Assembly: GCA_044238845.1 (NCBI GenBank)
Contig: JBIICN010000015.1
Coordinates: forward strand, 1-64,000
DNA: 64,000 bases
Origin: UBA4416 sp044238845
GTDB lineage: Bacteria > Bacteroidota > Bacteroidia > B-17B0 > Aurantibacillaceae
Direction: 5' to 3'
The position numbers and the translations under genes were made by a program. The notes below the pieces were generated by a model, which was given only the letters and a program-made list of their open reading frames with translations, had not been told where the DNA came from and made no database searches. Shown one piece after another: positions 8,031 to 17,181 of this stretch. Every line of letters begins with the position of its first letter. Within the stretch, counting starts at the first letter, position 1.

Positions 8031-9377
8031 TTATCTTGGCCTACGTCCACCTCCATTATTACTAGGCGTGCTTCCGCCTCCATTATTTGATGGTGAGCTA
8101 GGCGTTTGTTGCCTTACTGGTGCCTCAAAACGTGGCGTATTATTAATTGGCTGTTGCTTAATAGGCTCCTGATTTCTGATAGGATTAATTTGCTTTACTG
8201 GCTCATTAACTCTTATTGGCTCTTCATTTATAGGTTTAGTAGTTATGATTTTTATTGGATTATTTCTAACAGGCTGTTCTTTCACTGGATCAAAATCCGT
8301 ATTTCTAATTGGTTCGTTAATTTTAACAGGTGAATTATTTATTGGCTCTTTTATTTTTGTTGGAGTGTTTGGTCTAACAGGTTCATTATCTAACGAATTA
8401 GGATTACTATGTGGTTGTTTAATGCCTCCAGTGTTGATAGGAGTTCCTGTATTATTTACTCTTATTGGTTCATTTAACGAATTACCTCTTAACGGTTTAG
8501 TTTCACTAAATTTTTCGTTGCGTACTTGCTGTTCAGCTATATCTTTAACATATTTATCAGAATAAGATTCTCTTTTCTCTCCCACACCTGGATTTGAAGT
8601 TCTTCTGCTATTTCCTCCACCATGGGAAGCACGAGGCCCATAAGTATAACTACTATTGTTATCATAACTATTATAGTACCCCCAGCCATTATTGTATCCA
8701 TAAGCTCCATAACCATAAGGATTTCCATAACCGTAGCCAAATCCAAACGAGTTATTAAAACCATATGGACTTCCAAAACCATAAGGGTTACCAAAATAAC
8801 CATTATTAAATCCATTATTATAACCAGCCATATATCCTGCCATATAAGGATTATAACCACTATAATATCCAAAGCCAGGATTACATCCCCAGCCCCAATT
8901 ACTATAAAAATTTATAGAAGGATTATAACTATAAGAATTATAACTAGAACCCCACCATGAGTAACCGTTATAAACGCTTACTCCATAATTATAAGGATTT
9001 TGGTTATACCAATATGAATTTGTGTAATAATTATCATAATAACTTAAGCCGTTAATACTATTATCAAAACGTTTTACTCGTGTGGCATATTCATAGTCAT
9101 AATAATCATCATATTTAAACTCTCTGTCTTTGTAATATGGGTTAGCATCATCTTTTTCCTTTTGAGCTTTTTGCACAGCAGCAATAGAGTCATTATAACG
9201 TTTATCAGAGGCTTCTTTAGCCTGTTTTTTCTCTGCCGCTAAACGAGCCTCCTCTATTCTATCTTCTTTAGGATTTGCATAAACATCATCATTATAACCT
9301 GAAGTTCCTGTTTTTTGAGAAATACAAGACGATAAAAGTGCAATTACAACAGTTGATATGACAACTAATCTTTTCAT
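8031..9377 (-). CDS. low-complexity Tyr/Asn/Gly-rich lipoprotein
   Basis: Translation from the ATG at 9375-9377 gives 448 residues. It starts with a lipoprotein signal, MKRLVVISTVVIALLSSC, with Cys18 as the lipidated residue. An open frame extends 31 codons further upstream but would bury the signal, so I reject that start. Next come a charged segment (residues 30-85), a Tyr/Asn/Gly-rich region (about 85-255, with repeats such as NPYGFGSPYGFN), and a Pro-rich region (about 295-430) with many variations on NEPIRxN and EPVK. The tail is NNGGGRRPR. The middle resembles prion-like or adhesive low-complexity sequence. No enzymatic domain is visible. It is divergent from proS. Confidence 0.8.
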   Translation of the reverse strand: MKRLVVISTVVIALLSSCISQKTGTSGYNDDVYANPKEDRIEEARLAAEKKQAKEASDKRYNDSIAAVQKAQKEKDDANPYYKDREFKYDDYYDYEYATRVKRFDNSINGLSYYDNYYTNSYWYNQNPYNYGVSVYNGYSWWGSSYNSYSYNPSINFYSNWGWGCNPGFGYYSGYNPYMAGYMAGYNNGFNNGYFGNPYGFGSPYGFNNSFGFGYGYGNPYGYGAYGYNNGWGYYNSYDNNSSYTYGPRASHGGGNSRRTSNPGVGEKRESYSDKYVKDIAEQQVRNEKFSETKPLRGNSLNEPIRVNNTGTPINTGGIKQPHSNPNSLDNEPVRPNTPTKIKEPINNSPVKINEPIRNTDFDPVKEQPVRNNPIKIITTKPINEEPIRVNEPVKQINPIRNQEPIKQQPINNTPRFEAPVRQQTPSSPSNNGGGSTPSNNGGGRRPR

Positions 9378-9510
9378 TTTATTAGTTTTTAAAATATCAG
9401 ACGTAAACGTCCAATAAAAGTTTAAATTTGCACGGGGAATGCATTGTAAAGTTACCAAATAAAGTGCCAACCTAATTATTAATTTTATTATTTAACATTT
9501 GTTAATAAAC

Positions 9511-10989
9511 ATGAGTAAGGAATTGACATCGCGCGCAGAAGATTATAGTAAGTGGTATAACGATTTAGTGGTAAAGGCTGATTTAGCAGACCATTCAGCT
9601 GTTAGAGGCTGTATGGTTATTAAACCATACGGCTATGGTATTTGGGAAAATATGCAAAAAGCTTTAGACAAAATGTTTAAAGATACTGGTCATCAAAATG
9701 CTTATTTTCCTTTGTTTATTCCTAAGAGTTTATTTGAAGCTGAAGAGAAAAATGCGGAAGGATTTGCTAAAGAATGTGCGGTTGTTACACACTACCGTTT
9801 AAAAACAAATCCTAACGATAAAAGTAAACTAATTGTTGATCCGGAAGCAAAATTAGAGGAAGAGTTAATTGTTCGTCCTACCAGTGAAGCCATAATTTGG
9901 AATACCTATAAAGGCTGGATTCAATCCTACCGTGATTTACCTATTTTAGTCAATCAATGGGCCAATGTAGTACGTTGGGAAATGCGTACGCGTTTGTTTT
10001 TACGTACAGCTGAATTCCTTTGGCAAGAAGGTCATACAGCTCATGCCACTAAAGAGGAAGCTATAGCTGAAACAAAACAAATGTTGGAAGTGTATGCCGA
10101 CTTTGTAGAAAATTGGATGGCTGTTCCAGTTGTAAAAGGTGTAAAATCTGCTAACGAGCGTTTTGCTGGAGCAGATGATACGTATTGCATTGAAGCATTG
10201 ATGCAAGATGGTAAAGCTTTACAAGCAGGGACTTCTCACTTTTTAGGTCAAAATTTTGCTAAAGCATTTGATGTAAAATATGTAACTAAAGATAACAAGC
10301 AAGAATATGTTTGGGCAACATCTTGGGGTGTTTCTACTCGTTTAATTGGGGCATTAATCATGAGTCATAGTGATGATAATGGATTAGTATTACCTCCAAA
10401 ATTAGCGCCAATACAAGTAGTGATTGTTCCTATTTATAAAGGTGATGAGGGCTTAGCAAAAGTATCTGAAACAGCAAACGAAATTAAAAAGAAATTACAA
10501 GCAAAAGGTATTTCTGTAAAATACGATGATAGAGATTCTCAACGTCCAGGTTGGAAATTTGCTGAATACGAATTAAAAGGTGTACCTGTTCGAATTGCCA
10601 TTGGTGAAAGAGACTTAGCGAATGGAACTGTTGAAATTGCTCGCAGAGATACATTAACCAAAGAAACAGTGAGCATTGAAGGTATTGACTCTTTAATAGA
10701 AAATTTATTAAATGAAATTCAATCTAACTTATTCCACAAAGCAACTGCTCGTAATAAAGAATTAACAACAACTGTAAATTCATACGAAGAATTTAAAAAA
10801 GTACTAGATGAAAAAACTGGTTTTGTTTATGCTCACTGGGATGGTACACCTGAGACTGAAGAAAAAATAAAAGAAGAAACAAAAGCTACGATTCGTTGTA
10901 TACCTTTAAACAACGTGCAAGAAGCAGGCGTTTGTATTTACAGCGGCAAACCAAGTACACAGCGAGTATTATTTGCAAGAGCATATTAA
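9511..10989 (+). CDS. proS: prolyl-tRNA synthetase, short (archaeal/eukaryotic-like) form
   Basis: A class II aminoacyl-tRNA synthetase of 492 residues, the length of the short ProRS form that lacks the bacterial editing insertion. Landmarks are GCMVIKPYGYGIWENMQ (motif 1 area), RPTSEAIIWNTY, RWEMRTRLFLRTAEFLWQEG (motif 2), GTSHFLGQNFAKAFDV and motif 3 in WGVSTRLIGALIMSHSDDNG. An anticodon-binding domain follows (PIQVVIVPI, RPGWKFAEYELKGVPVRIAIG) and a zinc-type C-terminal domain ends in RVLFARAY. The ATG at 9511 (MSKEL) is chosen over a TTG four codons upstream. It heads a plus-strand run with gpmA, a HAD hydrolase and map. Confidence 0.96.
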   Translation: MSKELTSRAEDYSKWYNDLVVKADLADHSAVRGCMVIKPYGYGIWENMQKALDKMFKDTGHQNAYFPLFIPKSLFEAEEKNAEGFAKECAVVTHYRLKTNPNDKSKLIVDPEAKLEEELIVRPTSEAIIWNTYKGWIQSYRDLPILVNQWANVVRWEMRTRLFLRTAEFLWQEGHTAHATKEEAIAETKQMLEVYADFVENWMAVPVVKGVKSANERFAGADDTYCIEALMQDGKALQAGTSHFLGQNFAKAFDVKYVTKDNKQEYVWATSWGVSTRLIGALIMSHSDDNGLVLPPKLAPIQVVIVPIYKGDEGLAKVSETANEIKKKLQAKGISVKYDDRDSQRPGWKFAEYELKGVPVRIAIGERDLANGTVEIARRDTLTKETVSIEGIDSLIENLLNEIQSNLFHKATARNKELTTTVNSYEEFKKVLDEKTGFVYAHWDGTPETEEKIKEETKATIRCIPLNNVQEAGVCIYSGKPSTQRVLFARAY

Positions 10990-11022
10990 AAATTAATTAT
11001 TAAACTATATCAGAATTATAAA

Positions 11023-11628
11023 ATGGCAACTTTAATTATCTTTCGTCACGGACAAAGCGTTTGGAATTTAGAAAACAAGTTTACTGGTTGGGTAGATGTT
11101 GAATTAACAGAAAAAGGAGTACAAGAAGCAAAAAATGCTGGTGAGAAATTAAAGCCTTTTAAATTTGATTTAGCATTTGCTTCGGATTTAAAACGTGCTC
11201 AAAACACCTTAAAATTAGCTTTAGAAGTTTCTAATCAACCAGGTGTTCCAACAACATACAATAAAGCATTAAACGAACGCATGTATGGCGATTTACAAGG
11301 TTTGGATAAAACAGCTACTGCCGAAAAATATGGTGATGAGCAGGTAAAAATTTGGAGAAGAAGTTTTGATATTGCTCCTCCAAATGGCGAAAGTTTAAAA
11401 GATACAGCGGCACGCGTTATTCCTTATTTTAAAACTGAGATTGAACCAAAATTAAAAGAAGGAAAAAATATTGTTATTGCTGCTCATGGGAATAGCTTAC
11501 GTGCATTAATTATGTATTTAGAAAATATGACGCCTCAACAAATTTTAGAATTTGAAATTGGTACAGCTATTCCTCGTCACTATGAATTAGATGGTGATTT
11601 AAAAGTTTTAAAAGCAGAGAATTTATAA
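11023..11628 (+). CDS. gpmA: 2,3-bisphosphoglycerate-dependent phosphoglycerate mutase
   Basis: A 201-residue histidine-phosphatase-fold protein. RHGQSVWN places the phosphorylated His at residue 9, NERMYGDLQGL supplies Glu85, and AAHGNSLRAL supplies the second His at 155. The FTGWVDVELTEKG segment is specific to cofactor-dependent phosphoglycerate mutase, which interconverts 3- and 2-phosphoglycerate in glycolysis. It is somewhat shorter than the E. coli enzyme (250 residues), as in other Bacteroidetes. It lies 33 bp after proS and 4 bp before the HAD gene. Confidence 0.92.
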   Translation: MATLIIFRHGQSVWNLENKFTGWVDVELTEKGVQEAKNAGEKLKPFKFDLAFASDLKRAQNTLKLALEVSNQPGVPTTYNKALNERMYGDLQGLDKTATAEKYGDEQVKIWRRSFDIAPPNGESLKDTAARVIPYFKTEIEPKLKEGKNIVIAAHGNSLRALIMYLENMTPQQILEFEIGTAIPRHYELDGDLKVLKAENL

Positions 11629-11632
11629 AACC

Positions 11633-12094
11633 ATGGAACAACAATTCATTAATAATAACAGTAAAACAATAGCTATTGATTTTGATGGAACTATTGTAGA
11701 ACATCAATATCCACGCATTGGAAAAGAGATGTTATTTGCTTTTGCAACTATTAAGGAATTGCAAAAAAAAGGGCATAAATTAATTTTACATACCTATCGA
11801 ACTGGTGCATTACTTGATGAGGCTGTGGAATATTGTAAACAAAATGGGATTGAGTTTTATGCCGTTAATAAAAACTATCCTGAAGAAGTTATTACTGATA
11901 ACACGCCGCGAAAATTAAATGTAGATGTATTTATTGATGATAGAAATGTTGGTGGATTTTTAGGATGGAGTACTACATGGCAAATTCTTCATCCTGAAGG
12001 TGGAGGTTTTAACCACACATATAAAAATCCAGAAGCGCATCATAATTTTAAAAAAGAAGAAAAAACGTTCTTCCAAAAAATGTTCGGAAAATGA
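11633..12094 (+). CDS. HAD-type hydrolase, BT0820-like
   Basis: A 153-residue haloacid dehalogenase fold protein. Motif I is IAIDFDGTIV (two catalytic Asp), motif II the Thr in LILHTYRTG, and the acidic motif is FIDDRNVGG. It lacks a cap domain. The pattern matches the small BT0820 family of Bacteroidetes hydrolases, whose natural substrate is not known to me. Its stop overlaps the ATG of map by 4 bp (ATGA at 12091-12094), indicating translational coupling. Confidence 0.85.
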   Translation: MEQQFINNNSKTIAIDFDGTIVEHQYPRIGKEMLFAFATIKELQKKGHKLILHTYRTGALLDEAVEYCKQNGIEFYAVNKNYPEEVITDNTPRKLNVDVFIDDRNVGGFLGWSTTWQILHPEGGGFNHTYKNPEAHHNFKKEEKTFFQKMFGK

Positions 12095-12867
12095 TAATAC
12101 TAAAAAACAGAGAAGAAATTGAATTAATGAGAGAATCTGCATTAAGCGTTTCTCGAACATTAGGAATCATTGCAAAAGAAATTAAACCAGGAGTAACGAC
12201 ACTTCATTTAGATAAAATTGCTGAAGAATATATTAGAGACAATGGCGGTGTACCAGGATTTAAAGGCATGTATGGCTTTCCAAATACATTATGTATGTCA
12301 TTAAACGCTTCTGTTGTTCATGGCATTCCAAATGATAAGCCATTGGAAGAAGGTGATATTATCTCTGTGGATTGTGGTGTGGTTAAAAATGGGTATTTTG
12401 GTGATCATGCCTACACTTTTGGTGTTGGACAAATTAATCCAGAGGTTCAAAAATTATTAGACGTTACAAAAGAATGTCTTTATATAGGTATTGAGCAATT
12501 TAAATCTGGTAACCGCATTGGTGATATCGGTTTTGCCATTCAACAACATGCCGAAAAAAATGGATATGGAGTTGTAAGAGAATTAGTTGGACATGGATTG
12601 GGCAAAAAATTACATGAAGATCCTGAAGTTCCAAATTATGGTAAACGAGGAGATGGGCCAAAAATTAAAGATGGAATGGTGATTGCCATTGAACCCATGA
12701 TTAATATGGGAACTCGAAATATTAAACAACTAAAAGACGGTTGGACAATTTTAACAGCAGATGGAAAACCGTCTGCTCATTTTGAGCACGATGTGGCTCA
12801 AATTGACGGAAAACCTGAAATTTTATCTACGTTTCAATATGTAGAAGAGGCATTGGGTATTATCTAA
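12091..12867 (+). CDS. map: methionine aminopeptidase, type I
   Basis: A 258-residue enzyme that removes the initiator Met from new proteins. All metal ligands are visible: D94 and D105 (VDCGVVKNGYFGDHAYTF), H168 (VGHGLGKKLHEDP), E201 (AIEPM) and E232 (FEHDVAQ). The substrate His77 is in VVHGIP. The segment near the last ligand reads EHDVAQ rather than the more usual EHTVLV, a small deviation typical of some Bacteroidetes enzymes. It starts inside the stop of the HAD gene. It is probably the last gene of the proS transcription unit. Confidence 0.95.
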   Translation: MIILKNREEIELMRESALSVSRTLGIIAKEIKPGVTTLHLDKIAEEYIRDNGGVPGFKGMYGFPNTLCMSLNASVVHGIPNDKPLEEGDIISVDCGVVKNGYFGDHAYTFGVGQINPEVQKLLDVTKECLYIGIEQFKSGNRIGDIGFAIQQHAEKNGYGVVRELVGHGLGKKLHEDPEVPNYGKRGDGPKIKDGMVIAIEPMINMGTRNIKQLKDGWTILTADGKPSAHFEHDVAQIDGKPEILSTFQYVEEALGII

Positions 12868-12956
12868 AATTGTCGATAACTGAAGTAATTAATATTTGGC
12901 TATGTCGTTAAAAATTATTTACTTGCATAGGTTTTTTAGCAACAAACAATTAAATT

Positions 12957-13874
12957 ATGACGATGAACATTAAAAATTTTAAGTTAAACACAAAAGTTAT
13001 TGCTTTAGTTATAGCTTCTATGTTAATTTACTCTTGCGGCGATCCAAAGCCCACTGAAGTTGAAACTGGTGATGACTTAGCTGATACTGATACTGTAAAA
13101 GCTGTAGCATTAAATGTTGGGGGAGAATTATTTAGTGTTCCTTCTCCTATTCAAACAGCATTATTAATTCAAAAATCAGGTGTAGCATACGATAAAGCTA
13201 TTTTAAATGCTGGTAACAAAAATGGACAATACTCTTCGGATTATTCAAAATCATTAAATCTTGGGATTTATGGCGCTGATTTAGGTTATGTAAGTATGTA
13301 CAACCAAACTCAAGACGCTTTAGGTTATTTAGGCGCTGTTAAACAATTAGCAGATAAACTAGGGGTTTCTGCAGCATTTGACCAAAACACAATGAAACGT
13401 ATTAACGATAATATTTCTAATAAGGATAGTATGTTAGTATTAGTTGGTATTGCTTATCGCGCTAGTGATGCCTATTTAAAAACTAATAAACGAACAGAAA
13501 TTAGCAGTTTAATATTAACTGGAGGATGGATTGAAAGCATGCATTTTTCCATAATGGCATATAACAAAAAACCTACTGATGAAATTAAATACCGTATAGC
13601 TGAACAAAAACAAGCTCTAGGTAGTATTGTAAGATTAATCAAATCTCATAATTTACCAGATGCAGCTGATTTAACAGTTCAGTTAGAAGACTTAGCGAAA
13701 ATTTATGATGGCGTTACAACAAAATATAATTTTGTAGAACCAACAACTGATGAAGCTAAAAAAACAACGTTTATAAATAGTACAACTGAAATCAACATTA
13801 GTAAAGAACAAATTGAACAAATAGCCGCTAAAGTTTTAGCTATTCGTGATAAAATCATTAATGCAAAATCTTAA
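12957..13874 (+). CDS. lipoprotein, paralogue of the one at 44677-45528
   Basis: A 305-residue lipoprotein with the signal MNIKNFKLNTKVIALVIASM and lipidated Cys in IYSCGD. The mature part is alpha-helical, with YDKAILNAGN, SKSLNLGIYGADLGYVSMYN and NDNISNKDSMLVLVGIAYRASDAYL. The protein at 44677 has the corresponding blocks YNNTILAD, SKALVLGVYNIDMSYAM and QNLSNKDSLLEIL with SDSYL, so the two are paralogues about 30 kb apart. No known enzyme motif is seen. A possible promoter is TTTG near 12895 with TACTTGCA about 20 bp downstream. It is followed after 16 bp by a secreted-protein gene. Confidence 0.75.
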   Translation: MTMNIKNFKLNTKVIALVIASMLIYSCGDPKPTEVETGDDLADTDTVKAVALNVGGELFSVPSPIQTALLIQKSGVAYDKAILNAGNKNGQYSSDYSKSLNLGIYGADLGYVSMYNQTQDALGYLGAVKQLADKLGVSAAFDQNTMKRINDNISNKDSMLVLVGIAYRASDAYLKTNKRTEISSLILTGGWIESMHFSIMAYNKKPTDEIKYRIAEQKQALGSIVRLIKSHNLPDAADLTVQLEDLAKIYDGVTTKYNFVEPTTDEAKKTTFINSTTEINISKEQIEQIAAKVLAIRDKIINAKS

Positions 13875-13890
13875 TTATTAAACATAAATT

Positions 13891-14322
13891 ATGAAGAAAA
13901 AATTATATAAAAGTCTAGTAATTTTAGCTGTTTTAGGCCTATCAAATAACGCTAAGGCACAATGTGATTCAATTGCTAGCTTATGCGCAAAGCATATTAT
14001 AGCGCAATTTATTTCTGATGGTCAATCATATCGTTCATTATTATTGAATTCAGAAGAAATGGCGGAGTTTCATACAACGTTTTTTGGAGAAACGACCTAC
14101 CGTTTAGCGGCTTGTAGCGGCAAAACAGATGGCAACTTAATTTTTAATATTTACGATCAAGATCGTCATTTATTATTTACAAATAAAAATTATACTAATG
14201 CACCATATTGGGATTTTAAAGTGAAAAACACCTTAGAATGTACTATTGAAGCTCAATTAGATGCTAATAAAAATGCTGGCTCTGGTTGTGCTGTAATTTT
14301 AATTGGATTTAAACAAAAATAA
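13891..14322 (+). CDS. small secreted protein, unknown function
   Basis: A 143-residue protein with a cleavable signal peptide (MKKKLYKSLVILAVLGLSNNAKAQ). The mature part has four to five Cys residues (CDSIASLCAKH, LAACSGKTDG, TLECTIEA, GSGCAVIL) and beta-strand segments such as NLIFNIYDQDRHLLFTN, suggesting a small disulfide-stabilised beta sandwich in the periplasm or outside the cell. I do not recognise the family. It directly follows the lipoprotein gene (16 bp) and is closed by a strong terminator, so these two genes form a unit. Confidence 0.7.
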   Translation: MKKKLYKSLVILAVLGLSNNAKAQCDSIASLCAKHIIAQFISDGQSYRSLLLNSEEMAEFHTTFFGETTYRLAACSGKTDGNLIFNIYDQDRHLLFTNKNYTNAPYWDFKVKNTLECTIEAQLDANKNAGSGCAVILIGFKQK

Positions 14323-14345
14323 AACTAAATGTAAAAACATGAAGA

Positions 14346-14380
14346 GGATAAGGTAACAATGTTGCCTTATCCTTTTTTTT
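14346..14380 (+). terminator. Rho-independent terminator
   Basis: A 12-bp stem, GGATAAGGTAAC (14346-14357) with GTTGCCTTATCC (14361-14372), has one G-T pair and a 3-nt loop, followed by eight T. It ends the lipoprotein/secreted-protein unit. Confidence 0.92.
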
Positions 14381-14401
14381 GTTAAATAAAAACTAAAAAA
14401 T

Positions 14402-14905
14402 ATGAATCAATTTGTATTTGTTTGTTTAATACTTTTTTCAACACATCACATAGCTCAAAAACCATGTGACTTTCAACTTAAATCAGATTCTGCAAATATT
14501 TTAACTATCATAAATAAAGAAGCAGTTGAATTAATTAATGTCAACGTAAGAAACAATTATCAAATTCAATTTATAAAACAAGATTTAAAAAATTACTTGA
14601 AAATTATTGTAAAAGATGATTTAGGTATTGGTAAAAAAGGCTCTCTTTTAATTTTATGCGCTAAAAATCAAATTTATATAAAAACCATTACACTCACGCG
14701 AATCGATAAAACCTCTGCATTTTTTATTATTGACTTAAATAACACTTTTTATTTAGACAATATAAAACAGTTTGGGATTTCAAAAATTATTTTTAACGAA
14801 TTAGCAGAATTTAGCCTTCCTAAACACGATTCTGATCAAATAAAAAATGCAGCCCTATGTTTCTTTAATATAGTAAAAGATAATATTAGATTACCTCTTA
14901 AATGA
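14402..14905 (+). CDS. secreted protein, unknown function
   Basis: A 167-residue protein with a short signal peptide (MNQFVFVCLILFSTHHIAQ). The mature region is rich in Ile, Lys and Asn and mostly predicted strand and helix without repeats. Two Cys (PCDF, ALCFF) and one in LILCAK are present. No family is recognised. It lies about 22 bp after the terminator of the previous unit, and has no clear promoter in that gap, so it may depend on readthrough or on a promoter within the terminator region. Confidence 0.6.
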   Translation: MNQFVFVCLILFSTHHIAQKPCDFQLKSDSANILTIINKEAVELINVNVRNNYQIQFIKQDLKNYLKIIVKDDLGIGKKGSLLILCAKNQIYIKTITLTRIDKTSAFFIIDLNNTFYLDNIKQFGISKIIFNELAEFSLPKHDSDQIKNAALCFFNIVKDNIRLPLK

Positions 14906-15211
14906 GCATAAAATCAAATGATTAAAATAGGTGAACGATAAACTCGTTAAATGTAACAAAAGATGGTATTTCAGTCACTGAAGTATGACTAATTAATTAT
15001 ACATCTTTTTATCAGCTCTTTGTACTATTCTTTTTATAGAAAACCACATTTTCGTATTGAAATGTAAACCTAGTGATAGTTTATCTTCTGATATATTCAC
15101 CAAACAAAAAAGGATATTGAAATTACTTCAATATCCTTTTCTTAAAACTTACTGTTTAAAATTGTACTTAATCAATTATTTCAATTATGTAGAAAATCGC
15201 AATTCTTTAAT
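14906..15211. other. 306-bp non-coding gap
   Basis: Between two convergent genes. I see no credible open frame, tRNA or repeat here. The only clear structure is the hairpin at 15108-15140. The remainder is plain AT-rich sequence. Confidence 0.7.
15108..15140. terminator. bidirectional Rho-independent terminator
   Basis: A perfect 14-bp stem, AAAAGGATATTGAA (15108-15121) with TTCAATATCCTTTT (15127-15140), encloses a 5-nt loop. T-rich tracts occur on both sides when read in either direction. It probably ends the DUF6089 gene on the minus strand and transcripts arriving from the plus strand. Confidence 0.9.
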
Positions 15212-16129
15212 TTAGAACTTCGCTCTAATTTTACGAACCTTACCTCTTTTCCTACTATTAAAGAAATGTCCATAACGTCCTCTATAAAAACTTGATTTAC
15301 CTCTTAAAACATAACTATAACTTAAACTCATCGTCATATAACCATCTTTATGAGTTTTATCGCCTCGCTTTTGACCAATACCTCTCTCAAAATCATATCC
15401 GAAATTTTTTGCCAATTTAGGATCTATATCGGTTAATTCTGTTGTTCTATTAGATAAAGCTGCTGCTTCAGGACTTTGTGTTGTTGGATCAATATAATCT
15501 CCACTAATATCATCTAAATAATCTGTAAAAGTAGTTCTATAATTTAACTCATACCCGATACGGTGTTTTTTATGAATTGTAAAATAAAACCCAATACCAG
15601 CTGGAATATTTATTCCTATAGGAGAATAAGCTACTCCTTCTGTTTGCAAGGGACGAAGCTTTACATTACCATCTAATGTTTTTGGATTAGAATAAAAAGC
15701 ACCAACACCAGCAAAGAAATAAGCTCTAAAACCATTTTTATATCTGTATGTATTTCCTAAATCATTATCCTCAAAAAAGAAAACCTGACCAGTTACCGCC
15801 AAATCTAACATATCATTTCTGAAATTTAAATTACGGGCGTTACGCGCAATATTAGACGACAATTTATCATCTCCTTCAATTCGTAAATAATCTAAAGCTA
15901 ATTTAACAGATACTTTGGGATGAACTTTATAACGAGCAAAACCTCCAACATTCCAACGAGTTTTAGCCATTTTTATATCGGCTACAAAATCTCTACGAGT
16001 TTTATCTTTACCACCAATATCACCTAGGTAGTTGGATACACCAACAGATACACCATAATCCCAAAGCCATTGTGCTTTTGAAATTGTGGTAGTGAAAACA
16101 ATAAAAATTAAAATAAAAATGTTTTTCAT
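15212..16129 (-). CDS. DUF6089-family outer-membrane beta-barrel protein
   Basis: A 305-residue protein with a signal peptide (MKNIFILIFIVFTTTISKAQ). The mature N-terminus, WLWDYGVSVGVSNYLGDIGG, is characteristic of DUF6089 proteins, small outer-membrane barrels of Bacteroidetes. My recollection is that PorG of the type IX secretion apparatus belongs to this family, but several paralogues exist, so the assignment to PorG is open. Further family segments are FFAGVGAFYSNPK, PIGINIPAGIGFYF and YELNYRTTFTDYLDDISGDY. The C-terminal 30 residues are very basic (RGRYGHFFNSRKRGKVRKIR). It is divergent from the nitronate monooxygenase-like gene. Confidence 0.85.
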   Translation of the reverse strand: MKNIFILIFIVFTTTISKAQWLWDYGVSVGVSNYLGDIGGKDKTRRDFVADIKMAKTRWNVGGFARYKVHPKVSVKLALDYLRIEGDDKLSSNIARNARNLNFRNDMLDLAVTGQVFFFEDNDLGNTYRYKNGFRAYFFAGVGAFYSNPKTLDGNVKLRPLQTEGVAYSPIGINIPAGIGFYFTIHKKHRIGYELNYRTTFTDYLDDISGDYIDPTTQSPEAAALSNRTTELTDIDPKLAKNFGYDFERGIGQKRGDKTHKDGYMTMSLSYSYVLRGKSSFYRGRYGHFFNSRKRGKVRKIRAKF

Positions 16130-16200
16130 TGATAATGAGTGTTATTTAAAGTATACAAAAATAATAAAATCTTTAACTTTACACCAAAAATAATACCATC

Positions 16201-17145
16201 ATGCTTACAATTAATCAATTATTTAACATAAAGTATCCTATTATACAAGGCGGAATGATTTGGTGTAGTGGTTGGGAGCTTGCATCTGCGGTCTCAAACG
16301 CTGGTGGATTAGGTCTTATTGGCTCTGGATCAATGTATCCTGAAGTATTAAGAGATCATATCAAAAAATGCAAACAATCTACTAACAATCCTTTTGGGGT
16401 TAATGTGCCGTTATTATACCCAAATATTGAAGAACATATAAAAATCATCATTGAAGAAGGGGTGAAAATTGTATTTACTTCTGCTGGAAATCCAAAAACC
16501 TGGACTAATCATCTAAAACAACATGGCATTACTGTAGTTCACGTGGTGTCAAATGTTAAATTCGCTATCAAATGTCAGGAAGCTGGTGTCGATGCTATTG
16601 TTGCTGAAGGATTTGAGGCTGGTGGGCATAACGGGCGAGAAGAAACCACTACCCTAGTTCTTATACCTCAAGTAAAAAAAGCCATTAACATTCCATTAAT
16701 TGCAGCGGGTGGAATTGGATCAGGTAAAGCAATGGCAGCGGCTTTTGCATTGGGGGCTCAAGGTGTTCAAATAGGTAGTCGTTTTGCAGCCACCAAGGAA
16801 TCATCGGCTCACATTAATTTTAAAAATGCTATTGTGGAAGCTAAAGAAGGAGATACTCAATTATCTTTAAAACAGTTAACGCCAGTAAGATTATTAAAAA
16901 ATGTGTTTTTTGAGAAAGTAAATGAACTGGAAAAATCTGGGGCGAGTTCAGAAGAGTTATCAAATTTATTGGGGCGAGGAAGAGCAAAAAAAGGAATGTT
17001 TGAAGGAGATTTAACTGAAGGTGAATTGGAGATTGGCCAAGTTTCGGCTGACATTAACAAAATTCAATCAGTTAAAGAAGTGATTGATGAACTAATTTTA
17101 GAATATAATGCTACTCTTAAATCCATAGAAAATAATTATTTATAA
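16201..17145 (+). CDS. nitronate monooxygenase / FabK-like flavoprotein
   Basis: A 314-residue FMN-dependent TIM-barrel protein of the 2-nitropropane dioxygenase family. Landmarks are YPIIQGGMIWCSGWELA near the N-terminus, GLGLIGSGSM, VVAEGFEAGGHNG-like residues (AIVAEGFEAGGHNGREE) binding flavin phosphate, and IAAGGIGSGKAMAAAFALGA with GVQIGSRF. The family includes nitronate monooxygenases and enoyl-ACP reductases (FabK), and sequence alone does not decide between them. A stand-alone gene, divergent from the DUF6089 gene and convergent with the HEAT-like gene. Confidence 0.85.
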   Translation: MLTINQLFNIKYPIIQGGMIWCSGWELASAVSNAGGLGLIGSGSMYPEVLRDHIKKCKQSTNNPFGVNVPLLYPNIEEHIKIIIEEGVKIVFTSAGNPKTWTNHLKQHGITVVHVVSNVKFAIKCQEAGVDAIVAEGFEAGGHNGREETTTLVLIPQVKKAINIPLIAAGGIGSGKAMAAAFALGAQGVQIGSRFAATKESSAHINFKNAIVEAKEGDTQLSLKQLTPVRLLKNVFFEKVNELEKSGASSEELSNLLGRGRAKKGMFEGDLTEGELEIGQVSADINKIQSVKEVIDELILEYNATLKSIENNYL

Positions 17146-17181
17146 ATCTACAATAAATTTAGTTAAGACATTTTTCGCTAG

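Noticed and set aside
9378..9470. N-terminal extension of the Tyr/Asn-rich lipoprotein
   Set aside because: It would bury the lipoprotein signal peptide at residue 32.
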